This document shows positions 45,837-54,739 of a DNA stretch of 64,000 bases, piece by piece. Under the pieces are notes generated by a model. That model was not told the origin of the DNA, ran no database searches, and saw only the letters and a program-made list of their open reading frames with translations. The DNA is from CALDOK01 sp964481655 (lineage in GTDB: Bacteria; Myxococcota_A; UBA796; JAFGLY01): assembly GCA_964481655.1 (NCBI GenBank), contig CAYZVO010000018.1, forward strand, positions 4,806 through 68,805, given 5' to 3'. The stretch's first letter is position 1. Each line of letters starts with the position of its first letter. Both the position numbers and the translations under genes were made by a program.

Positions 45837-47023
45837 GCCGCGATCCCCGCGTCCGCGCCCGTCGGCTCGCCGGCGACCTCGGGCGGCTGTTCACCGAGCA
45901 GCTGCGCGCCCAGGCCATGCGCTCCACCAGCTGGGGCGCCGATCACGCCCGCACCGACCACGCCGGCGTCGCCCGGCGCGCGGTGGCGGCCATCCACCCG
46001 CCGCGCATGGAGCTGGTGCTCCGGGAGCGCGTCCAGGTCTCCCCCAGCACCTGGGCCCTGCGCTTCGCCCGCCGCGACGGCCGCCTGCCCCCCTTCCGGG
46101 CCGGCCAGCACGTCAGCTTGGCTGTGGAGATCGACGGGGTGCGCACCAGCCGGCCCTACTCCATCTCTTCGGCGCCGGGAGCGCCCCTGCTCGAGCTCAC
46201 GGTTCGCGATGACCCCGACGGCTTCGTGGCCCCCTGGCTGTGTCGCGTGGAGCCCGGCTGGCGCACCACATCCTCGGGCCCCGTGGGCAGCTTCTACCAC
46301 GAGCCCCTGCGGGATCTCGATCAGCTCGTCCTGCTGGCGGGCGGCAGCGGGATCACCCCGTTCATGTCCATGCTGCGGGCATCGAAGGCCGCGGGTTGGC
46401 CCCGGCGGATCACGCTGCTGTACGGCAACCGCGGCCCCGCCGATGTGCCCTTCGCCAGCGAGCTGCGGCGCATGGCGCGCAAGAACCCGAGCTTCCGCGT
46501 GGTCTTCGTCTACTCGGACGCCCCCGAGGCCAAGCGCGTGCGCCACGGGCTGCTGGATGGAGCACAGATCCAGGCCGCCGTGCCGGACCTGACCGCCTGC
46601 ACCTTCTTCGCGTGCGGTCCCGAGCCCATGCTCCAGCTGGTGCAGCGGGAGCTCGCCGGCCTGGGCGTGCCCCGCAAGCGAGTCCGGGCCGAGGAGTTCG
46701 GGCCCCCGTCGCACATCACGGCCCAGCCCGGCTGGCCCGCCGATCTGAGCCCCCAGCAGCGCTTCGAGCTCACGGTCGAAGGCCACGGCGTCTGCGAAGC
46801 CAGGGCGGGTGAGCCCCTGCTGGTGGCCATGGAGCGCGCGGGGTTGACCCCCACCTCCACCTGCCGCACAGGCGCCTGTGGGGACTGTCGGGTGCGTCTG
46901 GCCTCTGGCCGGGTGTTGATCCCCGAAGGCGTGGCCCTGCGCCAGTCCGACCGGGAGCACGGCTTCGTGCACGCCTGCATGGCCTGGCCGATCTCGGACT
47001 GCGGCGTCGGCCATCTGCCCTGA
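45833..47023 (+). CDS. Flavodoxin-reductase-type FAD/NAD(P)H oxidoreductase with C-terminal 2Fe-2S ferredoxin
   Basis: This 396-residue protein has an N-terminal helical extension of about 60 residues. The FAD domain (FRAGQHVSLAVEIDGVRTSRPYSISSAP, with the RxYS motif) and the NAD(P) domain (LVLLAGGSGITPFMSMLRA, FFACGPEPMLQLV) follow. The C-terminal plant-type ferredoxin has ligands C-x4-C-x2-C in STCRTGACGDCRV (about residues 343-351) and a fourth in VHACMA. This is the layout of class IB oxygenase/hydroxylase reductases. It is translationally coupled (ATGA) to the CrtI-like enzyme and probably serves it. Confidence 0.92.
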   Translation: MSRDPRVRARRLAGDLGRLFTEQLRAQAMRSTSWGADHARTDHAGVARRAVAAIHPPRMELVLRERVQVSPSTWALRFARRDGRLPPFRAGQHVSLAVEIDGVRTSRPYSISSAPGAPLLELTVRDDPDGFVAPWLCRVEPGWRTTSSGPVGSFYHEPLRDLDQLVLLAGGSGITPFMSMLRASKAAGWPRRITLLYGNRGPADVPFASELRRMARKNPSFRVVFVYSDAPEAKRVRHGLLDGAQIQAAVPDLTACTFFACGPEPMLQLVQRELAGLGVPRKRVRAEEFGPPSHITAQPGWPADLSPQQRFELTVEGHGVCEARAGEPLLVAMERAGLTPTSTCRTGACGDCRVRLASGRVLIPEGVALRQSDREHGFVHACMAWPISDCGVGHLP

Positions 47024-47089
47024 TCGGCAGCTCATCGAGGGGCCAGAAAGTCCCTCGGCATGGGGATCCGCGTGCTACGTTGCGCGTCC

Positions 47090-49174
47090 ATGCGCAGACT
47101 CGTCATCATTCTAAGCGTCGTCGCGCTCTGTGGCTGTAACGGCCGAAAGTCCGACGACACCTCCCCCACCATCGACCAGGGCCCGGACGCCACCTTCGGC
47201 ATGGCCCGGCACGCGGCGATCGTGGTGATGGACGGGATTCGCCTCGAGGAATCCTACGGCGACGACGAGACCTACGGCGAGGGCTGGTCCGACGCGGCGG
47301 ACGCCCCCACAGAAGACGTGCTGCCCCTGTCCCGGGCCCGGCTCTACGACCAGGGCACCCTGATGAGGCGGGCGCTGTGTGCCTACGACACGGTGACCAC
47401 CCCGGCCCACGTCGACCTCATCACCGGCGCGAACACGGTGCTGGCCCAGTATCCGGTCAACCTGGTCGATCCCGGGCCCTACCGCCCGTCCTACCCCACC
47501 CTCTTCGAGGTGGCGCGCGAGCAACTGTCCCTCGAGGACGACGAGTCCGTGATGCTCGCCAACATGCTCAACCTGACCCCCATCCGGGCGAGCTCCCACC
47601 CCGCCTTCGGCTGGCACCTGCAGGCCCGCTACGAGTACCTCGAGGAAGACACCGACCGCCCGGTGGTGGAATTGGTGGGGACCTGGCTCGCCGATGGCGC
47701 CCGCCTGGTCGTGGCGAACATGCACCAGATCGACCGCGCTGGGCACAGCAACCCCGAGGCCTACGCCTCCACCGCGGCGGCCTCCGATCAGGCGATGGTC
47801 AACCTCTGGCACGAGACCATCCTCGAGGACCCGGACCTGAAGGACGACACGCTGCTGGCCCTGGTCTCCGATCACGGCCGGCATCGCTTCGAAGACACCA
47901 TGTTCCCCTGGTCCGAGCACGGCGACGCCTGCTCCGGCTGCCGTGAGATCCCCATGATCCTCATGGGGCCTGGTGTGCTCCGCGATGTCGAGAACTACGA
48001 GCTGCACACCCTGCAGGACCTGACCGCCACCGTGTCCTGGCTGATGGGCATCGAGATGCCCTTCATGACCGGCCTCATCATGACCGACGTCCTCGTCGGC
48101 GAACCCGAGGTCACCCAGCGCTCCGGCCCCGCCAACATCCACGGCTCGGGCTCCATCCTCGCAGCCCAGCACTACCTCTCCGACTTCTCGAACCGCTCGG
48201 AGCTCGAGATCGACGGTGAGCAGGTCACCGACGACACGGCGATGGCGCTCGAGATGCCCCGCGTCTTCGAGCTGGGCGATCGGGCCTTCGCCTGCTGGCG
48301 CCAGCTGAAGGTCGAGTGGGGCGAGGAGCTCTACCCCTGGGAGCCCATCTGCAGGAGCCGCTGGGCCGACGGCGAGTGGGAGCCGGTCGAGTCTCCGGAA
48401 GAGACCATCTGGGCCCACTGGACCCCCTCCTGGGCCGGCGACGAGACCGGGCCTGTCTACCTGGGCTACTCGGCCAATGTCTCGGCGACGGTCTCTCAGG
48501 ATGGCGCGTTGACCGTCGCGAAGCTCACGGAAGACGGCTCCTGGGAGCTGTCTTCCTTCCGCTCCGACACCGTGGGCGTCTTCCCCTCGCAGACCTCCAT
48601 CGCCCTGCGCAAGGGCAGCATCTGGATGGCCTACGCGTCGAGCCCGGAGGCCTCCGGCGGCTACGCGGCTCGCGGCATCCAGGTGTACCGTATCGATGAG
48701 CGCGCGAACTGGAGCGAGTCGCTCTGGGAGCGGGGCCGCATCCCCGAGGTCGCCGACTCGGTCGGTCGGGTGTACAACCGCCAGGAGAGCCCCGCGCTGT
48801 ACGCGGACGAAGAGCACCTCTACCTGGCCTTCATCGCCTACGACGGCGCCGAGGGTACCTACCTGGTCACCGCCTCCCAGCCGACGATCGACGACGACTG
48901 GAGCACCCAGCGCTCCCTCGATGCCTCCGGACAGGTGCTCCCCAACGTGACCCCCTTCTGGAACGCCCAGGGCGTGCTGTTCTGGGCCCGCCACACCTCG
49001 GAAGGCACGGCCGAGGTCTGCCAGTCCCTGCACGGCGAGATCGCCTCGATCGAGTGCGTCGACACCGGCCGCAGCTGGCTGCAGAGCGTCGCGTACACCG
49101 ACCATGGCGTCTACGCCACGGTCAGCGACGGCGGCGCCCAGTGGGAGCTGGTCGAGGTCTCGTTCGGGGGCTAG
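47090..49174 (+). CDS. Alkaline-phosphatase-superfamily lipoprotein with C-terminal propeller-like domain
   Basis: This 694-residue lipoprotein has ATG 47090 (an upstream ATG at 47060 breaks the signal peptide). The lipobox is VALCGC. The phosphohydrolase core has the first metal Asp in HAAIVVMDGIR (D48), a Thr nucleophile in TVTTPAHVDLITG (about T103), VANMHQIDRAGHS, LVSDHGRHRFED, and WSEHGDACSGCREIPMILMGPG with the last His. This is the type I phosphodiesterase/PglZ-like order. The C-terminal about 290 residues are beta-rich repeats (HWTPSWAGDETGPVYLGYSANV, SIALRKGSIWMAYASS, ALYADEEHLYLAFIAYDG), like a sialidase-type propeller. The substrate is probably an extracellular phosphoester or glycan. 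Confidence 0.85.
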   Translation: MRRLVIILSVVALCGCNGRKSDDTSPTIDQGPDATFGMARHAAIVVMDGIRLEESYGDDETYGEGWSDAADAPTEDVLPLSRARLYDQGTLMRRALCAYDTVTTPAHVDLITGANTVLAQYPVNLVDPGPYRPSYPTLFEVAREQLSLEDDESVMLANMLNLTPIRASSHPAFGWHLQARYEYLEEDTDRPVVELVGTWLADGARLVVANMHQIDRAGHSNPEAYASTAAASDQAMVNLWHETILEDPDLKDDTLLALVSDHGRHRFEDTMFPWSEHGDACSGCREIPMILMGPGVLRDVENYELHTLQDLTATVSWLMGIEMPFMTGLIMTDVLVGEPEVTQRSGPANIHGSGSILAAQHYLSDFSNRSELEIDGEQVTDDTAMALEMPRVFELGDRAFACWRQLKVEWGEELYPWEPICRSRWADGEWEPVESPEETIWAHWTPSWAGDETGPVYLGYSANVSATVSQDGALTVAKLTEDGSWELSSFRSDTVGVFPSQTSIALRKGSIWMAYASSPEASGGYAARGIQVYRIDERANWSESLWERGRIPEVADSVGRVYNRQESPALYADEEHLYLAFIAYDGAEGTYLVTASQPTIDDDWSTQRSLDASGQVLPNVTPFWNAQGVLFWARHTSEGTAEVCQSLHGEIASIECVDTGRSWLQSVAYTDHGVYATVSDGGAQWELVEVSFGG

Positions 49175-49563
49175 CCACCCTCGCCCAGCTTCGCGGGGCA
49201 GGACAGGGCCTCGGTCCAGGGGACGTCGTGCCAGGGGCCCCGTGAGCGGAGCAGCAGGTTGCCCGGGTCGGGGGGCTGGGTGATCCGCATGGTGCATTCC
49301 CGGCGGGTGTTCACCTGTCGGCCCCGCACGCCGAAGATCGTCCAGTCGTGGTAGCGGTAGTCGCTGGTGTTGGTGGGCCACTGCAGCTCGACCAGGCGCT
49401 GGATGCCAGCGCAGCTGCCCGGGACGCGCTGGAGCCGCCCCCGGTGGGGCCCGCTCTGCAGGAGCACGATCACGCCGTCACCGATGGGCCCAGCGGGCCA
49501 GCTGAACGTCAGGGAGCCGTCCCGTTCCTCGACCTCGAGGGGTGTGCAGCCCGGGATGGCCAC
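49171..49563 (-). CDS. C-terminal part of the frameshifted membrane protein
   Basis: This 130-residue open frame has no signal or own ribosome site. It reads beta-rich sequence (LEVEERDGSLTFSWPAGP, IVLLQSGPHRGRLQRVPGSC, WTIFGVRGRQVNTRRECTMRI). It begins exactly where the membrane gene 49478-51019 goes out of sense, and removing one G near 49563 joins them as FGLA-VAIPGCTPLEVEE. It is therefore best read as the continuation of that gene, either through a real frameshift or an assembly error. Its stop shares CTAG with the convergent phosphohydrolase gene. Confidence 0.6.
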   Translation of the reverse strand: MAIPGCTPLEVEERDGSLTFSWPAGPIGDGVIVLLQSGPHRGRLQRVPGSCAGIQRLVELQWPTNTSDYRYHDWTIFGVRGRQVNTRRECTMRITQPPDPGNLLLRSRGPWHDVPWTEALSCPAKLGEGG

Positions 49564-51019
49564 CGGCCAGGCCGAAGGACTCCGCGCCCACGAAGCTCAG
49601 CTGATCCCAGCGGTCGTAGGGGGGGATCAGGACCGTGTGGTCATCGGGCCCTGGCGCGCCCTGCTGGCGGGCCAACACGGGCCAGCGGGCGGCCAGGCGC
49701 GGGGCCAGGTCGTTGCTGTGCACGGCGTCGGGGTGCAGCCGGTGGACCCCCAGGACCCCGAGGTGCTGATGGTACTGGAAGGCGTCGCGGACGTTGTGTT
49801 CGTCGCCCTGGTAGTAGTCGTACAGCCGGGCCACGGGCCCGCCCTGGAAGGGGCTGCGGGGCACGAAGCCGGCGTAGTCCACGCCCGTGGTCACCAGCAG
49901 CAGGAGTACCAGCGTGGCGGGGGTGAGCCAGGGGCGCTTCAGACGCTGTCCGAGCCAGCCCAGGACGGTCCAGGCCGCCAGGCCCATCAGCAGCGCCCTG
50001 GCGGGGGCGGAGGCGTGCATCATGCGCTCCACGCCCGTGAGCAGCTCCCGGGTGTCCTCGGGGGCGGCCCCCACCCGCTGGGCCAGGGCCACGCAGGTGA
50101 GGCCGCCGGCCAGGACGATCCAGGCCAACGCGGCCAGCAGGGCGGGGCGGGCCTCGCGCTTCCGGCGGAGCTGGAAGACGGCCACCACGAGGCCCACGGG
50201 CACGAGCAGCCAGCCCTCGAGCGCCATGCTCCACAGCGCCCCGAGCAGCTGGGAGCTGAACAGCCCGTCGAGCACCTGGGCGGCCACGTCGGCGGGGATG
50301 GTGGGCTCGCCTTCGACCCGACCCTCGCCGACGCGCATGCCCGGGCTGCACAGCAGGAAGATCCCCGCCGCGCCTCCCGCGAAGGCCAGGAGGCGTCGGG
50401 CGCGACCGTCCCGCAGAGCGAGCAGCCCCACCCCGGCGGCCACCAGCCCGATCGCTGTGAGATGGTGGACCAGGAAGGCGGCCATCAAGGCGCCCCCCGC
50501 GGCCACCGCCCAGCCCAGGCCGGGGCGGGTCAGGGTGGCCAGCAGCAGCACGAAGCCGATGCAGGCCCAGAGGGCGGCCAGGGTGGAGTTCTCGACGAAG
50601 GGCTCGAGCACGCGGGTGTCGGCGGCCAGGAACAGGGCGCTGGCGAGCAGCGCACCCCGCAGCTGCCCCCGAGCCGAGGCGAGCACCGCCAGCAGCACCG
50701 CCAGGGCCTGGTAGCCGGCGTAGGTGACCAGCAGCCCCAGGACGGGATTGGTCAGCAGCCGCCCGGGCAGGTGGAGCCAGGCGTACATGGGTCCGCCCAG
50801 TTGGATGCCCGACTCCCCGAAGTGGGGCCCCTCGACCCAGAGCTGACCGCCGTCGATGGCCACCAGGTCGGTGAAGAGGTTGTCCACGTGGCCGAGCACC
50901 GCGGTGTCGAAGCTCATGCGGTGCCGCACGACCAGGATGAGCAGGGCCGCGAACAGCACGGCCAGCCGCCAGGCGAGGGGCAGCGCAGGCTGGTCCGTTC
51001 GGGCGTCGTGCGCGGTCAC
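49478..51019 (-). CDS. Polytopic membrane protein, apparently frameshifted near its C-terminus
   Basis: This 513-residue open frame has a GTG start overlapping the upstream stop by GTGA. About ten hydrophobic helices (LAWRLAVLFAALLILVV, LGLLVTYAGYQALAVLLAVLA, AAFLVHHLTAIGLVAAGVGLLAL) and loops such as GQLWVEGPHFGESGIQLGGPMYAWLHLPGRLL resemble GT39/GT-C-type transferases. The extracytoplasmic tail contains YDYYQGDEHNVRDAFQYHQHLGVLGVHRLHP. The last about 30 codons (HTPRGRGTGRLPD...) look out of frame; the true tail is in the next frame (49171-49563). Function unknown. Confidence 0.75.
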   Translation of the reverse strand: MTAHDARTDQPALPLAWRLAVLFAALLILVVRHRMSFDTAVLGHVDNLFTDLVAIDGGQLWVEGPHFGESGIQLGGPMYAWLHLPGRLLTNPVLGLLVTYAGYQALAVLLAVLASARGQLRGALLASALFLAADTRVLEPFVENSTLAALWACIGFVLLLATLTRPGLGWAVAAGGALMAAFLVHHLTAIGLVAAGVGLLALRDGRARRLLAFAGGAAGIFLLCSPGMRVGEGRVEGEPTIPADVAAQVLDGLFSSQLLGALWSMALEGWLLVPVGLVVAVFQLRRKREARPALLAALAWIVLAGGLTCVALAQRVGAAPEDTRELLTGVERMMHASAPARALLMGLAAWTVLGWLGQRLKRPWLTPATLVLLLLVTTGVDYAGFVPRSPFQGGPVARLYDYYQGDEHNVRDAFQYHQHLGVLGVHRLHPDAVHSNDLAPRLAARWPVLARQQGAPGPDDHTVLIPPYDRWDQLSFVGAESFGLAGGHPGLHTPRGRGTGRLPDVQLARWAHR

Positions 51020-52206
51020 GGTTCCTGTGGTCCCCCTTGCTTGGGGACCTCCGGGGCCTGGGCGCCGTCGTCGGGCCGGGCCGGGTAGATGTCGCGGTAC
51101 TCTTCCATGTAGTAGTGGTAGTACATCAGCCAGCCCTCCCCGCTGGGGTTGGGCGCGAAGCTGGGGGCCTCGACCTGGAAGGCCGGGACCACCTCCTGGG
51201 GCTCCCGCCAGGTCTTGCCGCCGTCGTGGCTCTCGCGCATCTTCAGCGGGCCGCCCAGCTCCATGGAGTTGTAGTACTGGCGCAGGGTCTCACCGACCTG
51301 CAGGAACTCGGGGGCGAAGGCCTTGACCCGGGTGGCGCCGTCGAAGGTGAAGGTCGCGCCGCCATCGGTCGAGTGGCTGTGGTCCATGCCCGTGGAGAAC
51401 ATGCGGCAGCGGGTCTCGGTCATGCAGAGGACCGAGGGGTCGGCGATGGGACCGTGCACCGCCACGCCCACCTGCTTCCAGTGGATCAGGTCGTCGGACT
51501 CCGCGTAGTAGACGTCGTGCTGGGCGTCCTCGTCCCAGGTGGAGTCGTCCTCGAGCTCGTCGATGGTCAGGGCCACGTAGTACAGGCGGAAGCGGCCGTC
51601 GGGCGTGCGGATCACGTCGGGGTCCACCACCATGCCGGGCACCAGACCCTCGACCGCGAAGTCGTCCACCAGCTCGAAGTTCACGCCGTCGTCGGAGACC
51701 AGCAGGTTCAGGGCGCCGAAGGCGATCAGGCCGTGGGTGGAGAACCAGTCCGAGCCCTCGCTCGCCAGCTCGAAGCCCATGCCCATGTCCCCCTCGCCGT
51801 AGAACAACCAGAAGCGCTCGTCGTGGACGATGACCTCGGGCACCGCGGCGCTCGAGCGCACCAGGGTGGCCTGCTCGAGGTCGATGGTGACGCCGTCGGC
51901 GGTGGGCACCACCCAGACCTCCTCGAGCCAGGGGCCCACGTTGCGACCGCGCTCCATGATGAGCTGCAGGTACTTGTCGCGCTGGCAGTCCGTGGCGGTG
52001 GCCGCGGCGATGCCCCGCAGGCTGTCCTCCACGGTGGTGCCTTCGCACGCGCGGTGGCGCTGGCGGGGCGGGGGTGGGCCGTGGGCGGGGGGAGGTGGAG
52101 CCTGTGGGCCTGCGACGCCCGGCGTGGGAGCGTCCGGCGCGGGCGCGGTCCCCTGGCAGGCACTCGAGCAGAGCAGCAGGGTCGGGAGAGCGAGGCGGTG
52201 GAGCAT
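51016..52206 (-). CDS. Lipoprotein with five-bladed propeller glycosidase-like fold
   Basis: This 396-residue lipoprotein has ATG 52206 and signal MLHRLALPTLLLCSSAC, followed by a Pro-rich tether. The body shows GH43/GH32-like blades: VPEVIVHDERFWLFYGEGD, LLVSDDGVNFELVDD, VPGMVVDPDVIRTPDGRFRLYYVAL, AQHDVYYAESDDLIHWKQVG, IADPSVLCMTETRCRMFST, GKTWREPQEVVPAF and GWLMYYHYYMEEYRDIYPA. Acidic residues at the blade centres (VDPDVIRTPDG, IADPSVL) fit a glycosidase, but no exact family is certain. It is followed by the membrane gene with a GTGA overlap. Confidence 0.8.
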   Translation of the reverse strand: MLHRLALPTLLLCSSACQGTAPAPDAPTPGVAGPQAPPPPAHGPPPPRQRHRACEGTTVEDSLRGIAAATATDCQRDKYLQLIMERGRNVGPWLEEVWVVPTADGVTIDLEQATLVRSSAAVPEVIVHDERFWLFYGEGDMGMGFELASEGSDWFSTHGLIAFGALNLLVSDDGVNFELVDDFAVEGLVPGMVVDPDVIRTPDGRFRLYYVALTIDELEDDSTWDEDAQHDVYYAESDDLIHWKQVGVAVHGPIADPSVLCMTETRCRMFSTGMDHSHSTDGGATFTFDGATRVKAFAPEFLQVGETLRQYYNSMELGGPLKMRESHDGGKTWREPQEVVPAFQVEAPSFAPNPSGEGWLMYYHYYMEEYRDIYPARPDDGAQAPEVPKQGGPQEP

Positions 52207-52213
52207 CGGCGAA

Positions 52214-53029
52214 TCAGGGCAGCAGCCCGGCGTCCTCCAGGAGGCGGTGGATCTCGGCCCAGTAGGAGGCATCCCGGGGGAGGTCTGCGTGATGGGCCCG
52301 GCGGCTGACCAGCCGCCCGTGGGGCGCGGCTCTGGCCAGGGCCACGCCGTGGTCGTAGGGGATAACCTCGTCCTGCTCGCCGTGGATCACCAGCACGGGG
52401 CCTTCGAAGCCCTCCACCAGGGACTGGTTGTCGAAGGGGTTGCGGGCCAGCAGGGCCAGCGGCCCGAACATCTCCCGGCCCATGCGGCGGGCGCCGGTGA
52501 AGGTGGACTCGAGCAGCAGCGCCTGGGGGCTGTGGTGGCGAGCCAGCGCGCACATGGTCCCGCCGCCCAGGGACCGGCCGTGGAACAGCACCCTCTCCTC
52601 GTCCACCTCGGGCTGGACCAGGGCACGGTCCAGGAAGACCCGCAGGTCCTCGGTGATCGCCCTCTGGCTCGGCCGTCCGTCGGATCGCCCGTGGCCGCGG
52701 TACTCGGGCAGCAGCACCGAGACCCCCAGCTCCAGGTAGGGCAGCAGGGTCGGGGCCACGTGGTCGATGGTGCCGCCGTTGCCGTGGCCGTAGACCACCA
52801 GCGGGCCGGGCTCGTGGGCGCTGGCGGTCGGGGCCGGGATGAACCAGGCCTCCACCCGGCCGCCGCGGATGTCCCGCCACCAGTGCTCGAGGCCGGGGAT
52901 GGTGGAGCCCTGACCCACCGAGGGTGGGGGCTCGAGGGGGCGAGGGAAGAGCATGGCGCGCTCCAGGAAGAGCACGCCGACCGGGATCGACAGGATCAGG
53001 GCCGCGGACAGCAGCCCGATGCGCACCAT
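52214..53029 (-). CDS. Membrane-anchored alpha/beta hydrolase (BAAT/YfhR-like)
   Basis: This 271-residue protein has an N-terminal TM segment (VRIGLLSAALILSIPVGVLFL) and the hydrolase core PLVVYGHGNGGTIDHVAPTLLPYLELGVSVLLPEYRGHGRSDG. The nucleophile elbow is VLFHGRSLGGGTM (GxSxG), the acid is in VLVIHGEQDEVIPYDHG and the His is in RRAHHADLP. This is the ABHD13/YfhR group. I chose ATG 53029 because of the GGAG upstream; an in-frame GTG at 53044 is possible. It lies 7 bp upstream of the propeller lipoprotein gene and follows the Bor-like gene. Confidence 0.87.
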   Translation of the reverse strand: MVRIGLLSAALILSIPVGVLFLERAMLFPRPLEPPPSVGQGSTIPGLEHWWRDIRGGRVEAWFIPAPTASAHEPGPLVVYGHGNGGTIDHVAPTLLPYLELGVSVLLPEYRGHGRSDGRPSQRAITEDLRVFLDRALVQPEVDEERVLFHGRSLGGGTMCALARHHSPQALLLESTFTGARRMGREMFGPLALLARNPFDNQSLVEGFEGPVLVIHGEQDEVIPYDHGVALARAAPHGRLVSRRAHHADLPRDASYWAEIHRLLEDAGLLP

Positions 53030-53051
53030 GGTGGCCCGCTCCACGACGGGG

Positions 53052-53348
53052 CTACTCGGCGCAGGTGATCTTCACCGTGACCGGCGCCCAGATGCCGCCG
53101 GTGACCCAGTTGGCCAGCAGGCCCCAGCCGCCGATCTTGCTCTCCATGCGCTTGATGCCCTTGGGCCCACACTGGTTGTCCAGGTTCACGCGACCGACGC
53201 TGACCAGGCCCCAGAAGAAGGTCTGTTGAAACTCCTTGTGGGTGGCGCCGGAGCGGCCGTCGTTGTCGCCGAAGACGTACTTGGTGGTGTAGCAGCCGGA
53301 CAGCGCGAGGCTGGCGGCGAGGGCGAGGGCGAGGGTGCGGACGCGCAT
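53052..53348 (-). CDS. Bor-family lipoprotein
   Basis: This 98-residue lipoprotein has lipobox LALSGC. The mature sequence HKEFQQTFFWGLVSVGRVNLDNQCGPKGI, LLANWVTGGIWAPVTVKITC matches the lambda Bor pattern (TFFYGL...CG...V...GIYTPxTVxVTC), with two conserved cysteines. Bor is a serum-resistance lipoprotein in lambda lysogens, and homologues are widespread in Gram-negative genomes without phage. No phage genes are nearby here. Confidence 0.85.
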   Translation of the reverse strand: MRVRTLALALAASLALSGCYTTKYVFGDNDGRSGATHKEFQQTFFWGLVSVGRVNLDNQCGPKGIKRMESKIGGWGLLANWVTGGIWAPVTVKITCAE

Positions 53349-53399
53349 GGGACCTCCGGGGTGTGCGATCCGGTATCCCAGCGGGGCCCTGAAGCACGA

Positions 53400-53422
53400 C
53401 AGCCCGCCGCGAGGGCGGGCTG
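53400..53422 (-). terminator. Hairpin downstream of the protease gene
   Basis: CAGCCCGCC-GCGAG-GGCGGGCTG is a perfect 9-bp GC stem located 20 bp beyond the protease stop (53442, minus strand) and before the Bor-like start. No clear T-tract follows. It is the strongest hairpin in this gap. Confidence 0.65.
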
Positions 53423-53441
53423 CCGGGGTTGGTCGAGGGGA

Positions 53442-54731
53442 TCAGCCGCCGTGCTGGCAGAACTCGTAGCTGCCCGAGCCGCTGTAGGAGAGGATCTCCC
53501 ACACGTAGTAGCCGGAGCGGGCGCTGTAGCTGATGTACTCCTCGGAGCTGGAGGACTCGGAGACGTCCACCTTGCGCCAGCTGTTGCCGCTCCACTTGTA
53601 CAGGGCCAGGTCGAAGTCCACGGCGCTGGTGGTGGGGCCGACCAGGTAGCCCTCGAGGGTGGTGCGCTCGTAGAGCTGGAAGTAGTTGCCGTCGGGCTGG
53701 TAGTTCACGTCGTCGGTGCCGGACAGGGAGCCGTCGTAGCCGTAGTCCCAGCCGTCGCAGACCGAGCCGGTGCTGCCGCCGTCGCTGCCGCCATCGGAGC
53801 CACCGTCGCTGCCGCCATCGGAGCCGCCGTCGGAGCCGCCGTCGCTGCCACCATCGGAGCCGCCGTCGCTGCCGCCATCGGAGCCGCCATCGCTGCCGCC
53901 GCCGTCGGAGTAGTCCACGCCGGTGTAGTCGATGATCCAGGACTCGTAGGCGTCGGTGCGGGTGCTCACGCCGTACTGGGTGCAGTAGTAGTCGCCGTAG
54001 GAGGTGACGCCGGCCACGTAGATGCCGCTGTCGCGCGCCACGAACGCGGGGCCGCCGGAGTCGCCGGAGCAGGGGCCGCCCCCGCCCTGGGTGTAGGAGA
54101 TCTGGGTCTCGTAGTCACCCGAGCCGTAGCAGCCGCTGACCGAGCAGCCGAAGCCGCCCAGGGGGATGGTGACCTGCAGCTTCTCGCCGCTGCGGCCGCT
54201 CTCGGTGACGCCGAAGCCCGCGAAGTTGATGTAGCTGCCGATGTCGGCGTTGGTGAGGCCCTCGACGACCGGCAGCGGGTTGATCGGGGTGAAGCTCTCG
54301 GTGACGTCGGTGGAGAGGGTCATCAGCGCGATGTCGTCACTGATGTTGCGGGAGTTGTAGTAGGGGTGGGGCTCGACGTCGGAGACCGCGTAGAGGTGGT
54401 CGCCCAGGTTCACCGAGGGGTTGTCACCCACGTAGATGGCCACGCGGCTGGAGCTGACGCCCTCGAGGCAGTGGGCGGCGGTGAGCACGTGGCGCGGGGA
54501 GATCAGGGTGCCGGTGCAGAAGGAGTCGGTGTAGACCGAGTTGCCCTGGCGGTTGTGCAGGGACACGACCGCGTCGTGGTACCACTCGTTGGCCGCGCTG
54601 CCGCCATGGATCTTCTGGGAGACGTAGCCGTCGGGGGCTTCACCCTCGACCACGTCGAAGCCGGGGGCGCAAGCGGTGGAGGCGAGCAGCAGGGACGAGA
54701 AGATCACGGCGGGTGCGAGGGAACGGGTCAC
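53442..54731 (-). CDS. Secreted trypsin-like serine protease lipoprotein
   Basis: This 429-residue protein has a GTG start at 54731 behind GGAGG. The lipobox is LLLASTAC. A chymotrypsin-fold S1 domain begins IHGG after a probable activation site. The catalytic residues are H87 (LTAAHC), D133 (DDIALMTL) and S225 (GPCSGDSGGPAF), with two or three disulfide pairs. Then comes a linker of one DGGGS and ten DGGS repeats, and a C-terminal beta domain (ERTTLEGYLVGPTTSAVDFDLALYKWSGNSWRKVD) of the bacterial pre-peptidase C-terminal (PPC) type. It is likely surface-tethered and acts outside the cell. An AT-rich island lies upstream. Confidence 0.95.
   Translation of the reverse strand: MTRSLAPAVIFSSLLLASTACAPGFDVVEGEAPDGYVSQKIHGGSAANEWYHDAVVSLHNRQGNSVYTDSFCTGTLISPRHVLTAAHCLEGVSSSRVAIYVGDNPSVNLGDHLYAVSDVEPHPYYNSRNISDDIALMTLSTDVTESFTPINPLPVVEGLTNADIGSYINFAGFGVTESGRSGEKLQVTIPLGGFGCSVSGCYGSGDYETQISYTQGGGGPCSGDSGGPAFVARDSGIYVAGVTSYGDYYCTQYGVSTRTDAYESWIIDYTGVDYSDGGGSDGGSDGGSDGGSDGGSDGGSDGGSDGGSDGGSDGGSDGGSTGSVCDGWDYGYDGSLSGTDDVNYQPDGNYFQLYERTTLEGYLVGPTTSAVDFDLALYKWSGNSWRKVDVSESSSSEEYISYSARSGYYVWEILSYSGSGSYEFCQHGG
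53770..53905 (-). repeat. 12-bp tandem repeat encoding DGGS linker
   Basis: Ten DGGS units plus one DGGGS are encoded by near-identical 12-mers that differ mainly at GAT/GAC and GGC/GGT third positions. Such tracts are prone to length change by slippage. Confidence 0.9.
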
Positions 54732-54739
54732 GGGGCCTC

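Noticed and set aside
53052..53348. Prophage remnant, suggested by the Bor-like lipoprotein
   Set aside because: No integrase, capsid, lysis or attachment sites are nearby. Bor homologues are common outside phages.
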